Positions 16,807-25,403 are shown, numbered from the stretch's first letter. The stretch: DNA of 52,799 nucleotides from JAIBJN01 sp035762005 (GCA_035762005.1 DASTQA010000074.1:1-52799), one strand, 5' to 3'. Made by a program: numbers and translations. The notes: generated from the sequence alone by a model not told the origin.

Positions 16807-17288
16807 GCCGACACCTCTCCCTTCGCCGCCGCCGCGATCGCCTCGACGATGTTGACGTAGCCGGTGCAGCGGCAGATGTTCCCCTGGATCGCGCGCCGGA
16901 TCTCGTTCTCGGTCGGCTCGGGGTTGTGGTCGAGGAGGTGCTTCGCGCTCATGAGCATCCCCGGCGTGCAGTAGCCGCACTGGAGGGCGTGGTGGTCGGA
17001 GAACGCCTGCTGGAGCGCGTGGAGGCCGTCGTCCGAGGCGAGCGACTCGACCGTCTCCAGGGACGATCCGTCGGCCTGCACGGCGAGCAGCATGCAGGAC
17101 TTCACGGCGACGCCGTCGAGGATCACGGTGCACGCGCCGCAGTTGCCCGTGTCGCAGCCGACGTGCGTCCCGGTGAGGCCGAGGTCGTCGCGGACGAAGT
17201 GGACGAGCAGGCGGCGCGCCTCGACCTCGCGCTCGTGGAGCGCGCCGTTGACCGTCACGCCGACGCGCATGCTCGTGACCGGCTCCAC
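16803..17288 (-). CDS. Molybdenum hydroxylase 2Fe-2S subunit
   Basis: 161 residues with both iron-sulfur motifs. The ferredoxin-like plant-type cluster uses Cys45, Cys50, Cys53 and Cys65, and the helical-domain cluster uses Cys104, Cys107, Cys139 and Cys141 ('CGYCTPG', 'CRCTGY'). It passes electrons from the Mo site to FAD. The GTG at 17286-17288 directly follows the stop of the FAD subunit and has a strong purine-rich Shine-Dalgarno sequence (GGGGGAGG) nine bases before it; an ATG six codons in is the alternative. Confidence 0.95.
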   Translation of the reverse strand: MEPVTSMRVGVTVNGALHEREVEARRLLVHFVRDDLGLTGTHVGCDTGNCGACTVILDGVAVKSCMLLAVQADGSSLETVESLASDDGLHALQQAFSDHHALQCGYCTPGMLMSAKHLLDHNPEPTENEIRRAIQGNICRCTGYVNIVEAIAAAAKGEVSA

Positions 17289-18101
17289 CTAGCCGTCCTC
17301 CCCCGCTGACGCCACGGCCCGCGCGGCGACGATCCCGGCGAGGTGCCGGCGGTACTCCGCCGAGCCGTGGACGTCCGAGGGCGGGTCGAGCCCCGCGCCC
17401 CGCACGGCCTCGCGCACGGAGGCCTCGTCGCATCCCGTCTCGAGGAGGACGGGCGTCGCCGCGACACACCCGAGCGCGACGCGGGCGCGTTCGCCGTCGA
17501 CCGTCGCGGCCGCGCTGACGATGCACGTGCCGTCGGCGCCGATCGTGATCGCGCTGAAGCCGTCGCCCCCGCCGGGAAGCGGCGGCAGCGTGATCTTCGT
17601 GAGCAGCTCGCCCGGGCCCACGGCGGTCATGTAGACGCCGAGGAAGAAGTCCTCGGCCGGCACGGTGCGGTCCCCGTCGCGGCCGACGATCGTCAGCGTG
17701 GCGCCCGCGGCCACGAGCACCGGCGGCAGGTGGTTCGTCGGGTCGTTCGAGCAGACGTTCCCGCCGACGGTCCCGCGGTTTCGCACCTGCACGTCGGCGA
17801 TCTGCCCGCTCACGTCGACGAGGACGGGGCGCGCAGCCTTCACCTCGGCGGAGGTGAGGATCTGCGTGTAGGTGACGAGGGCTCCGAGCTCCACGCCGCC
17901 GTCCGCCGTCGCGGCGATGCGGCGGAGGTCGGAGAGGTCGGCCAGGTCGACGAGGACGTCGGGAGCGGCCGCGCGCGCCTTCATCACGTTGACGATCGTC
18001 TGGCCGCCCGCGAGCGGCCTCGCTCCCTCGTTCTCCGCGAGGAGGCGCACGGCTTCGTCGACGCTGGCAGGACGCGCGTACCCGACCTCGCTCAGCAGCA
18101 T
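17289..18101 (-). CDS. Molybdenum hydroxylase FAD-binding subunit
   Basis: 270 residues of the CoxM/XdhB type. FAD contacts are expected at 'RPLAGGQTIVNVMK' and 'VRNRGTVGGNVCSNDPTNHLPPVL', the two hallmark loops, and a small C-terminal CO_deh_flav_C-like domain follows. It is the first gene of the operon and its ATG at 18099-18101 lies seven bases after a TAGGAT hexamer, so the mRNA may have no leader. An extended frame to 18239 runs through that promoter and is rejected. Confidence 0.92.
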   Translation of the reverse strand: MLLSEVGYARPASVDEAVRLLAENEGARPLAGGQTIVNVMKARAAAPDVLVDLADLSDLRRIAATADGGVELGALVTYTQILTSAEVKAARPVLVDVSGQIADVQVRNRGTVGGNVCSNDPTNHLPPVLVAAGATLTIVGRDGDRTVPAEDFFLGVYMTAVGPGELLTKITLPPLPGGGDGFSAITIGADGTCIVSAAATVDGERARVALGCVAATPVLLETGCDEASVREAVRGAGLDPPSDVHGSAEYRRHLAGIVAARAVASAGEDG

Positions 18102-18108
18102 CCGCCCG

Positions 18109-18139
18109 ATCCTAACCAACCGCGTCCGCCGCCCGTCAA
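18109..18139 (-). promoter_or_regulatory. Putative leaderless promoter of the molybdenum hydroxylase operon
   Basis: On the minus strand TTGACG (18139-18134) is followed after 19 bases by TAGGAT (18114-18109), and the ATG begins seven bases later. The hexamers resemble actinobacterial housekeeping promoters. With normal spacing, transcription would begin at or next to the A of the start codon. Confidence 0.5.
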
Positions 18140-18200
18140 GCGGGCAGCGACGGGACGGCGGCCGGGGCCCTCGGGTCGATTCGCGCGAGGGCTCGGTATA

Positions 18201-18238
18201 TGGTTGGCGACCGGGGGGCGCCGCAGGGCGCCTAACCA
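18201..18238. repeat. Inverted repeat in the divergent intergenic region
   Basis: TGGTTGGCG (18201-18209) and CGCCTAACCA (18229-18238) are inverted copies differing by one inserted base. A related AACCAACC lies at 18114-18121 inside the hydroxylase promoter. The 238-base region between the FAD subunit and the cupin gene holds no other gene. The repeats could be operator half-sites for a regulator of either direction. Confidence 0.35.
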
Positions 18239-18339
18239 CGCCGCTGACACGCCGTCAGAGAGAGTGAAAGTGAGGCCGAGCCTGGAGGTCAGGATTCACC
18301 CCCCCGACGGCTTCCTCCCCGGACCCGGGGCCTAGGCGG

Positions 18340-19083
18340 TTGCGCGACTACGTGACCGACGAGGCCTCGGCCGAGGCCCGTCAAGACGATGGCGACACCG
18401 GGACGACGCGGGTCACGATCGGCGCTGCCTTCGGCTGCGAGGCGCTCGAGCAGCGGGTGATCCGCTTCGCCCCCGGGCGGTCGCGGGCCCGCGGCGGCGG
18501 CACGCGCGAAGAGCTCCTCTTCGCGCTCTCGGGTACAGGCACGGTCGTCCTCGACGGTGCCCAGCACGCCATGGAGCCCGAGACCGGCCTCTTCGTCCCC
18601 CCGGGGCAGGCCTACGAGGTCGAGAATCCGGGCCCGGGCGAGCTCGTGCTCCTGTCCGTGCTCGGGCTCGAGCCCGAGGGGGACGACCGGGAGCGGCCCG
18701 AGGCAGCGGTCGTTCGCGTCGCCGACCAGCCGCCCCATCCCGCCGGCCGGGACCGGGAGTTCCGCTACGTCGCGAACGAGGAGGTCGGCTGCCGGACGGT
18801 CACGCAGTTCGTCGGCTCCGTCCCGCCGGGCCGCGCCAAGCCTCACTACCACGCCTACGAGGAGGTCGCCTACATCCTCGAGGGCGAGGGCGTCCTGCAC
18901 ATGGGAGGCCGCAGCGCGCCCGTCGCGGCCGGGTCGTGCATCCACTTCCCGCCGCGCGAACCGCACATCCTGGAGAACGTCGGCTCGAAGACGCTCAGGG
19001 TCCTCGGCGTCTTCCACCCGGCCGGCGACCCGTCCATGGCGTTCAACGTCCCCGAGGCCCAGACAGAGGAGGAAAGCGCATGA
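18340..19083 (+). CDS. Double-cupin domain protein
   Basis: About 247 residues. Two cupin barrels are visible: the N-terminal one ends in 'TGLFVPPGQAYEVENPG', and the C-terminal one has 'KPHYHAYEEVAYILEGEGVLHMGG' (the HxH...E metal motif) and 'AAGSCIHFPPREPHILENVG'. The first barrel lacks a clear HxH motif. The start is uncertain: TTG at 18340 or GTG at 18352, neither with a strong ribosome site. It overlaps the binding-protein gene as ATGA, so it is the first gene of the importer operon. Metal-dependent dioxygenase, isomerase or ureidoglycine-aminohydrolase-like activity are all possible. Confidence 0.82.
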   Translation: MRDYVTDEASAEARQDDGDTGTTRVTIGAAFGCEALEQRVIRFAPGRSRARGGGTREELLFALSGTGTVVLDGAQHAMEPETGLFVPPGQAYEVENPGPGELVLLSVLGLEPEGDDRERPEAAVVRVADQPPHPAGRDREFRYVANEEVGCRTVTQFVGSVPPGRAKPHYHAYEEVAYILEGEGVLHMGGRSAPVAAGSCIHFPPREPHILENVGSKTLRVLGVFHPAGDPSMAFNVPEAQTEEESA

Positions 19084-20267
19084 AGAAGTCCCGTTTTTGG
19101 CTCCTGCTGGCGCTCGTTGCGGCGCTCGCAGTCGTCGCGGCCAGCTGTGGCGGCGACGACGACGACGAGGGGGAGCCCGCGGCCGAAGACACGACGGCCG
19201 GCGACACCGGAGGGGCCGAGGCGGTCGACTGCACGGCCTCCATCGGCATCATGGGCCCGTTCACGGGCGACGTGGCGGCGATCGGCCAGGAGCAGCTCAA
19301 CTGGGCGAAGTTCGCCGTCGACCAGTTCAACGAGGGGCGCGGCACGAGCTTCGAGCTCGTCGAGGGCGACACGCAGCTCGACCCCGCGCAGGCGGCGACT
19401 GTCGCGCCGCAGTTCGTCTCGAACAGCGACATCGTCGCGGTCGTCGGACCGGCCGGGAGCCAGGAGGTCGAAGCCGTCGGCTCGATCTACGGCAACGCCG
19501 GCATCGCCTTCATCTCCCCCTCGGCCACGGCGACGAACCTGACGGAGGACTTCGAGACGTTCTTCCGGGTCGTCCCGACGGACGCCGACCAGGGCCCGAC
19601 GGACGCGACCTACATGGCCGACGAGCTGGGGGCGCAGAACGTCCTCATCATCGACGACCAGACCTCCTACTCGACCGGTCTCGCCGACTCGACGACGGCC
19701 GCGCTCGAGGAGGCGGGCGTGACCGTCTCGCGTGAGTCGGTGAGCCAGGACCAGACGGACTTCTCCGCGCTGGCCTCCGGCGTCGCCGACGACACGGACG
19801 TCGTCTTCCTGCCCTGGCAGGTGGCGGCCAATGCCCAGCTCTTCGGCAACCAGCTGGCCGAGCAGGGCAAGGACGCGGTGATCTTCGGCTCGGACGGGCT
19901 CTTCTCGCCCGACGACTTCAAGATCGCCGGCTCCTACGTCTCCTCGTTCGCGCCCGACATCACCGGGCTCGACGATCCGGCGATCCAGGAGCTCGTCGCT
20001 GCCTTCGAGGACGAGTACGGCGACTTCGGCACCTTCGGCCCGCCCACCTACGCGGCGACGACGGTCGTCATGGAGGCGGCCACGGCCGTCTGCGAGGGAG
20101 GCGAGGAGCCGAGCCGCGAGACGATCCTCGAGCAGATGGGCCAGACCGACCTGCCCGAGTCCATCCTCGGTCAGCCGATTCGCTTCACGGAGAACGGCGA
20201 CATCGAGGACGCGACCTTCTTCATCTTCCAGGTCGCGGAAGACGGGAGCTACGAGCTCGTGCAGTAG
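19080..20267 (+). CDS. Branched-chain amino-acid-type ABC substrate-binding lipoprotein
   Basis: 395 residues. It has a lipoprotein signal with lipobox ending AASC near residue 23 and an acidic linker, then the Peripla_BP_6 domain starting 'SIGIMGPFTGDVAAIGQEQLNWAKFAVDQFN', with 'VVGPAGSQEVEAVG' and 'FGSDGLFSPDDF' further on. An AGGAGG Shine-Dalgarno sequence precedes the ATG, which overlaps the cupin stop. It feeds the LivHMGF importer that follows. Its sequence differs clearly from the other binding protein at 555-1790, so the two systems probably take different ligands. Confidence 0.93.
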   Translation: MKKSRFWLLLALVAALAVVAASCGGDDDDEGEPAAEDTTAGDTGGAEAVDCTASIGIMGPFTGDVAAIGQEQLNWAKFAVDQFNEGRGTSFELVEGDTQLDPAQAATVAPQFVSNSDIVAVVGPAGSQEVEAVGSIYGNAGIAFISPSATATNLTEDFETFFRVVPTDADQGPTDATYMADELGAQNVLIIDDQTSYSTGLADSTTAALEEAGVTVSRESVSQDQTDFSALASGVADDTDVVFLPWQVAANAQLFGNQLAEQGKDAVIFGSDGLFSPDDFKIAGSYVSSFAPDITGLDDPAIQELVAAFEDEYGDFGTFGPPTYAATTVVMEAATAVCEGGEEPSRETILEQMGQTDLPESILGQPIRFTENGDIEDATFFIFQVAEDGSYELVQ

Positions 20268-20281
20268 CGGGCCTACCGCCG

Positions 20282-20313
20282 GCCGCGCGGCTCCCCGCGG
20301 GGAGCCGCGCGGC
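20282..20313. repeat. 32-base perfect palindrome between binding-protein and permease genes
   Basis: The two 16-base halves are exact reverse complements; the left half begins GCCGCGCGG and the centre is CCCGCGGG. No T tract follows. In the transcript it would form a very stable hairpin 15 bases after the binding-protein stop. Such elements commonly protect the upstream mRNA or reduce read-through so that the binding protein outnumbers the permeases. Confidence 0.7.
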
Positions 20314-20330
20314 TGAACGGCTCCACTCCC

Positions 20331-21248
20331 GTGGATTTCTTCGTCCAGCAGCTCGTGAACGGCGTCACGCTCGGGAGCGTGTACGCCCTCATCGCCCTGG
20401 GCTACTCGATGGTCTACGGGATCCTCAAGCTCCTGAACTTCGCCCACGGCGAGGTCTACATGATGGGTGCCTTCATCGGGTACTTCGTGCTCACAGCGCT
20501 CGGAGGGGCGTCCTCGCCGGTGCTCCCGGTCGCGCCTCTCCTCGTTCTCATGTTCCTCGCCGGGATGCTCGGCGCCGGCCTGCTCGGCGTCGTCATCGAG
20601 CGCTTCGCCTACCGGCCGCTTCGCAACGCTCCGCGGATCGCGCCCTTGATCAGCGCCATCGGAGTCTCGTTCTTCCTCCAGGCGTCCGCGCTCCTGCTCT
20701 TCTCGGCCCAGTTCCGCACGTACGACACGCCGCAGCTGATCCCGTTCTCGACCGGCATCGAGGCGGGCCCGCTGCGGATCTCGCTCGTCCGCATGCTCGT
20801 GATCGGCTCGGCGATCGTGCTCATGGTCGCCCTCACCCTCCTCGTGAGCAGGACCCGGCTCGGGAAGGCCATGCGTGCCGTCTCCTACGACCGCGAGGCG
20901 GCCGCGATGATGGGCATCGACGTCGACCGCGTGATCGTGGCGACGTTCTTCATCGGCTCCGTCCTCGCCGGCGCGGCCGGGGTCATGGTCGGGCTCGTCT
21001 TCGAGCGGGTCTTCCACTTCATGGGCTTTATCGCCGGGCTCAAGGGCTTCACGGCCGCCGTCATCGGTGGGATCGGGAACATCCCCGGGGCGATGCTCGG
21101 CGGACTCCTCATCGGGCTCGCCGAAGCCTTCTCGGCGAGCTACATCTCCTCGACGTTCCAGAACCTGATCGTCTTCGGGATCCTCATCGTCATCATGCTC
21201 GTCCGCCCGTCCGGGCTCCTCGGCTCGCCGGCGCTCACGAAGGTCTAG
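20331..21248 (+). CDS. livH: Branched-chain amino-acid-type ABC permease LivH
   Basis: 305 residues, largely hydrophobic with about eight membrane segments. 'GVTLGSVYALIALGYSMVYGILKLLNFAHGEVYMMGAF' at the N-terminus is the LivH signature and 'FKGFTAAVIGG'-like sequence ('LKGFTAAVIGGIGNIPGAMLGG') near residue 240 is the EAA-type loop that meets the ATPase. The start is GTG at 20331. It pairs with LivM downstream to form the channel. Confidence 0.95.
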   Translation: MDFFVQQLVNGVTLGSVYALIALGYSMVYGILKLLNFAHGEVYMMGAFIGYFVLTALGGASSPVLPVAPLLVLMFLAGMLGAGLLGVVIERFAYRPLRNAPRIAPLISAIGVSFFLQASALLLFSAQFRTYDTPQLIPFSTGIEAGPLRISLVRMLVIGSAIVLMVALTLLVSRTRLGKAMRAVSYDREAAAMMGIDVDRVIVATFFIGSVLAGAAGVMVGLVFERVFHFMGFIAGLKGFTAAVIGGIGNIPGAMLGGLLIGLAEAFSASYISSTFQNLIVFGILIVIMLVRPSGLLGSPALTKV

Positions 21249-21257
21249 AGGCGGATC

Positions 21258-22694
21258 GTGCCCCGCATCGGCACAGACGAGTGGGTCGAGCAGCAGGAGC
21301 TGCGCACCGAGTACTACACGGGGCTGACGGCACCGGCTCGGCGGGCCTTCGACCGCGTCGGCCCCGGGCCCCGCTTCTTCGCCTTCCTCGCGATCTGCGC
21401 GGCCTTCCCCTTCCTGACGGATTCGCCCTTCCTCATCCGCGTGGGCGTGAACGTGCTCCTCTTCGCGCTCCTCGCGCTCGGCCTCAACATCGTCGTCGGC
21501 TGGGCGGGCCTCCTCGACCTCGGCTACATCGCCTTCTACGGCTTCGGCGCGTACATGTACGCCTGGGTCTCGTCGAGCCAGTTCGACGTGCACCTGCCGA
21601 CGGAGTTGGCCATCCCGCTCGTCGTCACTGCGAGCGCCCTGCTCGGGCTGCTCCTCGGCCTGCCGTCATGGCGCCTCGTCGGTGACTACCTCGCGATCAC
21701 GACGCTCTTCTTCGCACAGATCTTCGTCGAGCTCGCCCTCAACCTCGACCGCATCAACCTCCCGTGGCGCGACCAGCCGCTCGACCTGACGGGCGGCCCG
21801 AACGGAATTCCGGGACTCGATCCGATGCGGATCCTCACGATCGACTTCCTCCAGACCCGTGACTACTTCTTCCTGCTCCTCGTCGTCTTCGCGCTCGTCG
21901 TCGTGGGGCTCTACTACGTCAACGAGTCGAGAACGGGTCGGGGCTGGCGCGCTTCCCGGGAGGACCCGCTCGCGGCAGAGCTCATGACCACGCCCGTCAA
22001 CCGGCTGAAGCTCCTGGCCTTCGCCATGGGCGCCGCCATCGCCGGCCTGACCGGCTCGATCTTCGCCGCCGTGCAGACCGGCGTCTTCCCGCAGAACTTC
22101 GAGGTCACGCTCCTGATCATGATCTACGCCGCGCTCATCCTCGGCGGGGCCGGCTCGATCTCGGGCGCGGTGCTCGGCGCGGTCATCGTCGCCTCCGTGC
22201 CCGAGATCCTGCGCACACCGGAGAACGCGAGGCTTCTCTTCTATGCCGCCCTCGTGGCCGTCCTCGTCGCCACGGTCAGGCCCTGGCAGCGCCTCGCCGC
22301 CGTCGCCGCCGCCACCGTCGTGTTCGGCGTGGCCGTCCACGAGCTCGTCTCGCTCGCGTGGCCGGCGGGGGACGAGGGAGCGAGCGCGGGCGGCTCGCTG
22401 GGCTGGCTCCTCGACTCCTGGATCCTCGTCCCCGCCGAGCACCAGGACACGATCGGGAACGTCGGCTTCGTGCTCATGGTCGCGGGGCTCCTCGCGCTGA
22501 CGGTCCTCGGCGGCGACAGACGCCTCGTGGTCCTCGTGCCGACGATCTACCTGGCGGCCTTCGTCTGGGAGAACAGGCTCATCGCCCAGCCGAGCGTCAC
22601 GCGCCAGCTGCTCTTCGGCGCGCTCCTGGTCGCAATGATGACGAGGCGCCCGCACGGCCTCCTGGGCACGCCGCGCGTGGAGAATCCGATCTGA
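21258..22694 (+). CDS. livM: Branched-chain amino-acid-type ABC permease LivM
   Basis: 478 residues, longer than the usual 300-420. After a 40-residue hydrophilic N-terminus come membrane segments with 'LGLNIVVGWAGLLDLGYIAFYGFGAYMYAW' and 'GLTGSIFAAVQTGVFPQNF', both LivM hallmarks. An extra C-terminal region of about 130 residues with several more hydrophobic stretches ('LVAVLVATVRPW', 'VGFVLMVAGLLALTVLGG', 'LLFGALLVAMMTRRPHGLLG') ends with the family tail. The start is GTG nine bases after livH; the stop overlaps the livG start. Confidence 0.93.
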   Translation: MPRIGTDEWVEQQELRTEYYTGLTAPARRAFDRVGPGPRFFAFLAICAAFPFLTDSPFLIRVGVNVLLFALLALGLNIVVGWAGLLDLGYIAFYGFGAYMYAWVSSSQFDVHLPTELAIPLVVTASALLGLLLGLPSWRLVGDYLAITTLFFAQIFVELALNLDRINLPWRDQPLDLTGGPNGIPGLDPMRILTIDFLQTRDYFFLLLVVFALVVVGLYYVNESRTGRGWRASREDPLAAELMTTPVNRLKLLAFAMGAAIAGLTGSIFAAVQTGVFPQNFEVTLLIMIYAALILGGAGSISGAVLGAVIVASVPEILRTPENARLLFYAALVAVLVATVRPWQRLAAVAAATVVFGVAVHELVSLAWPAGDEGASAGGSLGWLLDSWILVPAEHQDTIGNVGFVLMVAGLLALTVLGGDRRLVVLVPTIYLAAFVWENRLIAQPSVTRQLLFGALLVAMMTRRPHGLLGTPRVENPI

Positions 22695-23494
22695 TGGCGG
22701 CGCTGCTCGAGCTGCGCACCCTGAGCAAGTCGTTCGGCGGCCTGCTCTGCATCGACCACCTCGACCTGCGCGTCGGCGAGGGCGAGATCGTGAGCGTCAT
22801 CGGCCCGAACGGGGCGGGCAAGACGACGCTCTTCAACCTCATCACCGGGGTCTACGAGCCCGACGGCGGCGAGATCGTGTTCGACGGGAGGAACATCGTC
22901 GGGCTCGAGCCGCACAGGATCACGAACCTCGGAATCGCGCGCACGTTCCAGACGCTCAGGCTGTTCCTGAACATGACGGTGAAGGAGAACGTCACGGCGG
23001 CGACCTACGGGAAGACGAAGGCCCGTGTCTGGCAGTCGGCCCTCCGGACGCCCTTCGCGCGCCGCGAGGAGCGCGAGGTCGACGCCCTCGCCGAGGAGAA
23101 GCTCGCGTTCTTCGGGACGCGCCTCGCCGGCTACCGCATGCAGCAGCCCGCCTACAGCCTCTCCTACGCGAACCGGCGGCGGCTCGAGATCGCGCGCGCG
23201 ACGGGGACCTCGCCGCGCCTGCTCCTCCTCGACGAGCCGGCCGCCGGCATGAACCCGGTCGAGACCCACGAGATGACGGAGCTGATCGGCCGGCTGCGGC
23301 GAGAGGGCGGCTACACGATCCTCGTCATCGAGCATGACATGCACGTCGTCGAAGGGATCTCCGACCGCGTCGTCGCCCTCGACCACGGCGTCAAGATCGC
23401 GGAGGGGACGTTCGACCAGGTCGCGACCGACCCTCGCGTCGTCGAGGCGTACCTCGGCGTGAAGGCCACGAGAGAGGAGCCGGAGGGCCCGTGA
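22694..23494 (+). CDS. livG: Branched-chain amino-acid-type ABC ATPase LivG
   Basis: 266 residues with Walker A 'GPNGAGKTTLFN' at about 37-48, the Q-loop in 'ARTFQTLRLF', the 'SYANRRRLEIARA' signature region (the usual LSxGxQ is replaced by SLSYANRRR, as in many LivG proteins), Walker B 'LLLLDEPAAGMN' and the switch 'VIEHDMHVV'. The ATG overlaps the livM stop by one base (TGATG). Confidence 0.96.
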   Translation: MAALLELRTLSKSFGGLLCIDHLDLRVGEGEIVSVIGPNGAGKTTLFNLITGVYEPDGGEIVFDGRNIVGLEPHRITNLGIARTFQTLRLFLNMTVKENVTAATYGKTKARVWQSALRTPFARREEREVDALAEEKLAFFGTRLAGYRMQQPAYSLSYANRRRLEIARATGTSPRLLLLDEPAAGMNPVETHEMTELIGRLRREGGYTILVIEHDMHVVEGISDRVVALDHGVKIAEGTFDQVATDPRVVEAYLGVKATREEPEGP

Positions 23495-24213
23495 CCGCCG
23501 CGCTCGCGAAGCCCCTCCTCCGCCTCGACGAGGTGAACACGTACTACGGGCCGATCCACATCCTCCAGGGCGTCTCGCTCGAGGTCGGCGAGGGCGAGCT
23601 CGTGTGCCTGCTCGGGGGCAACGCGTCCGGCAAGTCGACGACCCTGAAGACGGTCCTCGGCATCGTCACGCCCCGCTCGGGCTCGGTCGAGTTCGCCGGC
23701 GAGGACGTGACGCGACGCACGACGAGCTACCGGATCGGATGCGGGATGGCGATCGTGCCGGAGAACCGGCGCGTCTTCGCGCCGATGACCGTGCTCGAGA
23801 ACCTCGAGATGGGCGCCTACCTCCGCCGCGACGACCTCCGGGCGGACTTCGAGCGCGTGTACGAGCTCTTCCCGCTCCTCTACGACCGCCGCTCGCAGCT
23901 CGCCGGGACGCTCTCGGGCGGCGAGCAGCAGATGCTCGCCATGGGCCGGGCGCTCATGTCGAGGCCCAGGCTCCTGCTCATGGACGAGCCCTCCATGGGC
24001 CTCGCGCCCATCCTCGTCGAGAAGAACTTCGAGATCATCAAGCAGGTGCACGAGACCGGCGTCGCCGTCCTCGTCGTCGAGCAGAACGCGAACGTCTCGC
24101 TCTCGATCGCCGACCGGGGCTACGTCCTCCAGACCGGCAACGTCGTGCTCGCCGACCGGGCCGACGCGCTCCTCGCCAACGACGAGCTCAAGAAGGCCTA
24201 CCTTGGCCGCTAG
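23491..24213 (+). CDS. livF: Branched-chain amino-acid-type ABC ATPase LivF
   Basis: 240 residues with Walker A 'LGGNASGKSTTLK', in which the usual GPNGAGKS reads GGNASGKS, then the signature 'GTLSGGEQQMLAMGRAL', Walker B 'LLLMDEPSMGLAP' and the switch-region His replaced by Gln in 'VVEQN', as is normal for LivF. The GTG overlaps the livG stop as GTGA. With LivG it forms the heteromeric ATPase of the importer. Confidence 0.96.
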   Translation: MTAALAKPLLRLDEVNTYYGPIHILQGVSLEVGEGELVCLLGGNASGKSTTLKTVLGIVTPRSGSVEFAGEDVTRRTTSYRIGCGMAIVPENRRVFAPMTVLENLEMGAYLRRDDLRADFERVYELFPLLYDRRSQLAGTLSGGEQQMLAMGRALMSRPRLLLMDEPSMGLAPILVEKNFEIIKQVHETGVAVLVVEQNANVSLSIADRGYVLQTGNVVLADRADALLANDELKKAYLGR

Positions 24214-25369
24214 GGTCCCATCCGGCACAGCGCTCCCCGCCCGCGTCCGGCACCGCTTCCCGATCCTCGAGCGGCTCGTCTACGTCAACAGCTGCTCCCA
24301 GGGCGCGCTCTCGGACTCGGTGCGCGCGGCCTACGAGGCCTACCTCCGCGACTGGGACGAGCAGGGGGCGCCGTGGGAATACTGGGTCGAGCGCGCGGAG
24401 ACGGCGCGGTCGGCCTTCGCCGGGCTGGTCGGCGCCGAACCGGACGAGGTCGCCGTCACGACCTCGCTCTCGGCCGGCGTGAGCGCGCTCTTCTCGGGCC
24501 TGCGCTTCGCGGGCGAGCGGACGACCATCGTCGTCAGCGACTTCGAGTTCCCGACCGTCGGGCAGATCGCGCACGCCCAGGAGCTCCGCGGGCGGCGGGT
24601 CGTCCACGTGCCCGAGGCCGGGGACGCGACGATCCCGCTCGAGCACTTCGACGCGGCCATCGACGAGCGGACGGCGCTCGTGGCCGTGACGCACGTCTGC
24701 TACCGCAACGGCAGCCGCGTCGACGTCGAGGGCGTCGTCCGCCTCGCGCACGAGCGCGGCGCGCTCGTCCTCGTCGACGCCTACCAGGCCGCCGGCGCGA
24801 TCCCGATCGACGTGCGCGCGCTCGGCGCCGACTTCCTCGCCGCCGGCACGGTGAAGTACCTCCTCGGCTCGGCCGGCCTCGCGTTCCTCTACTGCCGGGG
24901 CGACCTGATCGAGCGGATCCGTCCGACGAGCACGGGCTGGTTCGCCGACGAGGACATCTTCGAGATGGACATCCACGACTACTCGCCGTCCGCGACCGCC
25001 CGCCGCTTCGAGTTCGGCACGCCCCCGATCCCCTCGATCTACGCCGGCCTCGCCGGGCTCGAGCTCGTCCGGGAGATCGGCGTCTCCGAGATCGAGGAGC
25101 ACGTGCGCGGCCTGACGGCGCAGCTCGTCGAGGGCGTCGAGGAGCTCGGCGGGCGCGTCGTCACGCCGCGGGATCCCGACCGGCGCGGCCCGCTCGTCGC
25201 CGTCGCCTCGACGGACGAGCACGCGCTCGTCGCGGCGCTGCGCTCGGAGGGCATCGTCACCTCGTCGCGCGACGGCAACCTCCGCGTCTCCTTCCACGGC
25301 TACAACTCCGGCGAGGACGTGGAGGCCGTCCTCGCCGCGCTCGGACGCCGCCGCCGGCTCCTCGCCTGA
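24203..25369 (+). CDS. Class V aminotransferase-fold PLP enzyme (cysteine desulfurase/kynureninase-like)
   Basis: 388 residues. 'VYVNSCSQGALSDSVRAAYEAYL' at the N-terminus, 'DEVAVTTSLSAGVSALFSGL' (cofactor phosphate region), 'LVLVDAYQAAGAIPIDV' (cofactor Asp) and 'AAGTVKYLLGSAGLAFLY' (the PLP lysine) follow the class V order. It starts at TTG 24203, overlapping the end of livF by 11 bases, so it is the last gene of the importer operon. The sequence cannot separate an aminotransferase from a lyase such as kynureninase; the convergent tryptophan dioxygenase next door makes the latter worth testing. Confidence 0.82.
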   Translation: MAARVPSGTALPARVRHRFPILERLVYVNSCSQGALSDSVRAAYEAYLRDWDEQGAPWEYWVERAETARSAFAGLVGAEPDEVAVTTSLSAGVSALFSGLRFAGERTTIVVSDFEFPTVGQIAHAQELRGRRVVHVPEAGDATIPLEHFDAAIDERTALVAVTHVCYRNGSRVDVEGVVRLAHERGALVLVDAYQAAGAIPIDVRALGADFLAAGTVKYLLGSAGLAFLYCRGDLIERIRPTSTGWFADEDIFEMDIHDYSPSATARRFEFGTPPIPSIYAGLAGLELVREIGVSEIEEHVRGLTAQLVEGVEELGGRVVTPRDPDRRGPLVAVASTDEHALVAALRSEGIVTSSRDGNLRVSFHGYNSGEDVEAVLAALGRRRRLLA

Positions 25370-25376
25370 GCGCCCC

Positions 25377-25403
25377 GGGCGAGGCCGTGACCCGGTGTCG
25401 CCC
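25377..25403. terminator. Weak hairpin between convergent genes
   Basis: GGGCGA (25377-25382) can pair with TCGCCC (25398-25403) in the 41-base gap between the converging class V enzyme and tryptophan dioxygenase genes. It has no T tract on either strand, so this is only a candidate terminator. Confidence 0.25.

Noticed and set aside
14329..18101. Aerobic CO dehydrogenase (coxMSL)
   Set aside because: Subunit families match, but the active-site loop reads GPNRGYSR instead of the form I AYXCSFR, so CO oxidation is not supported.
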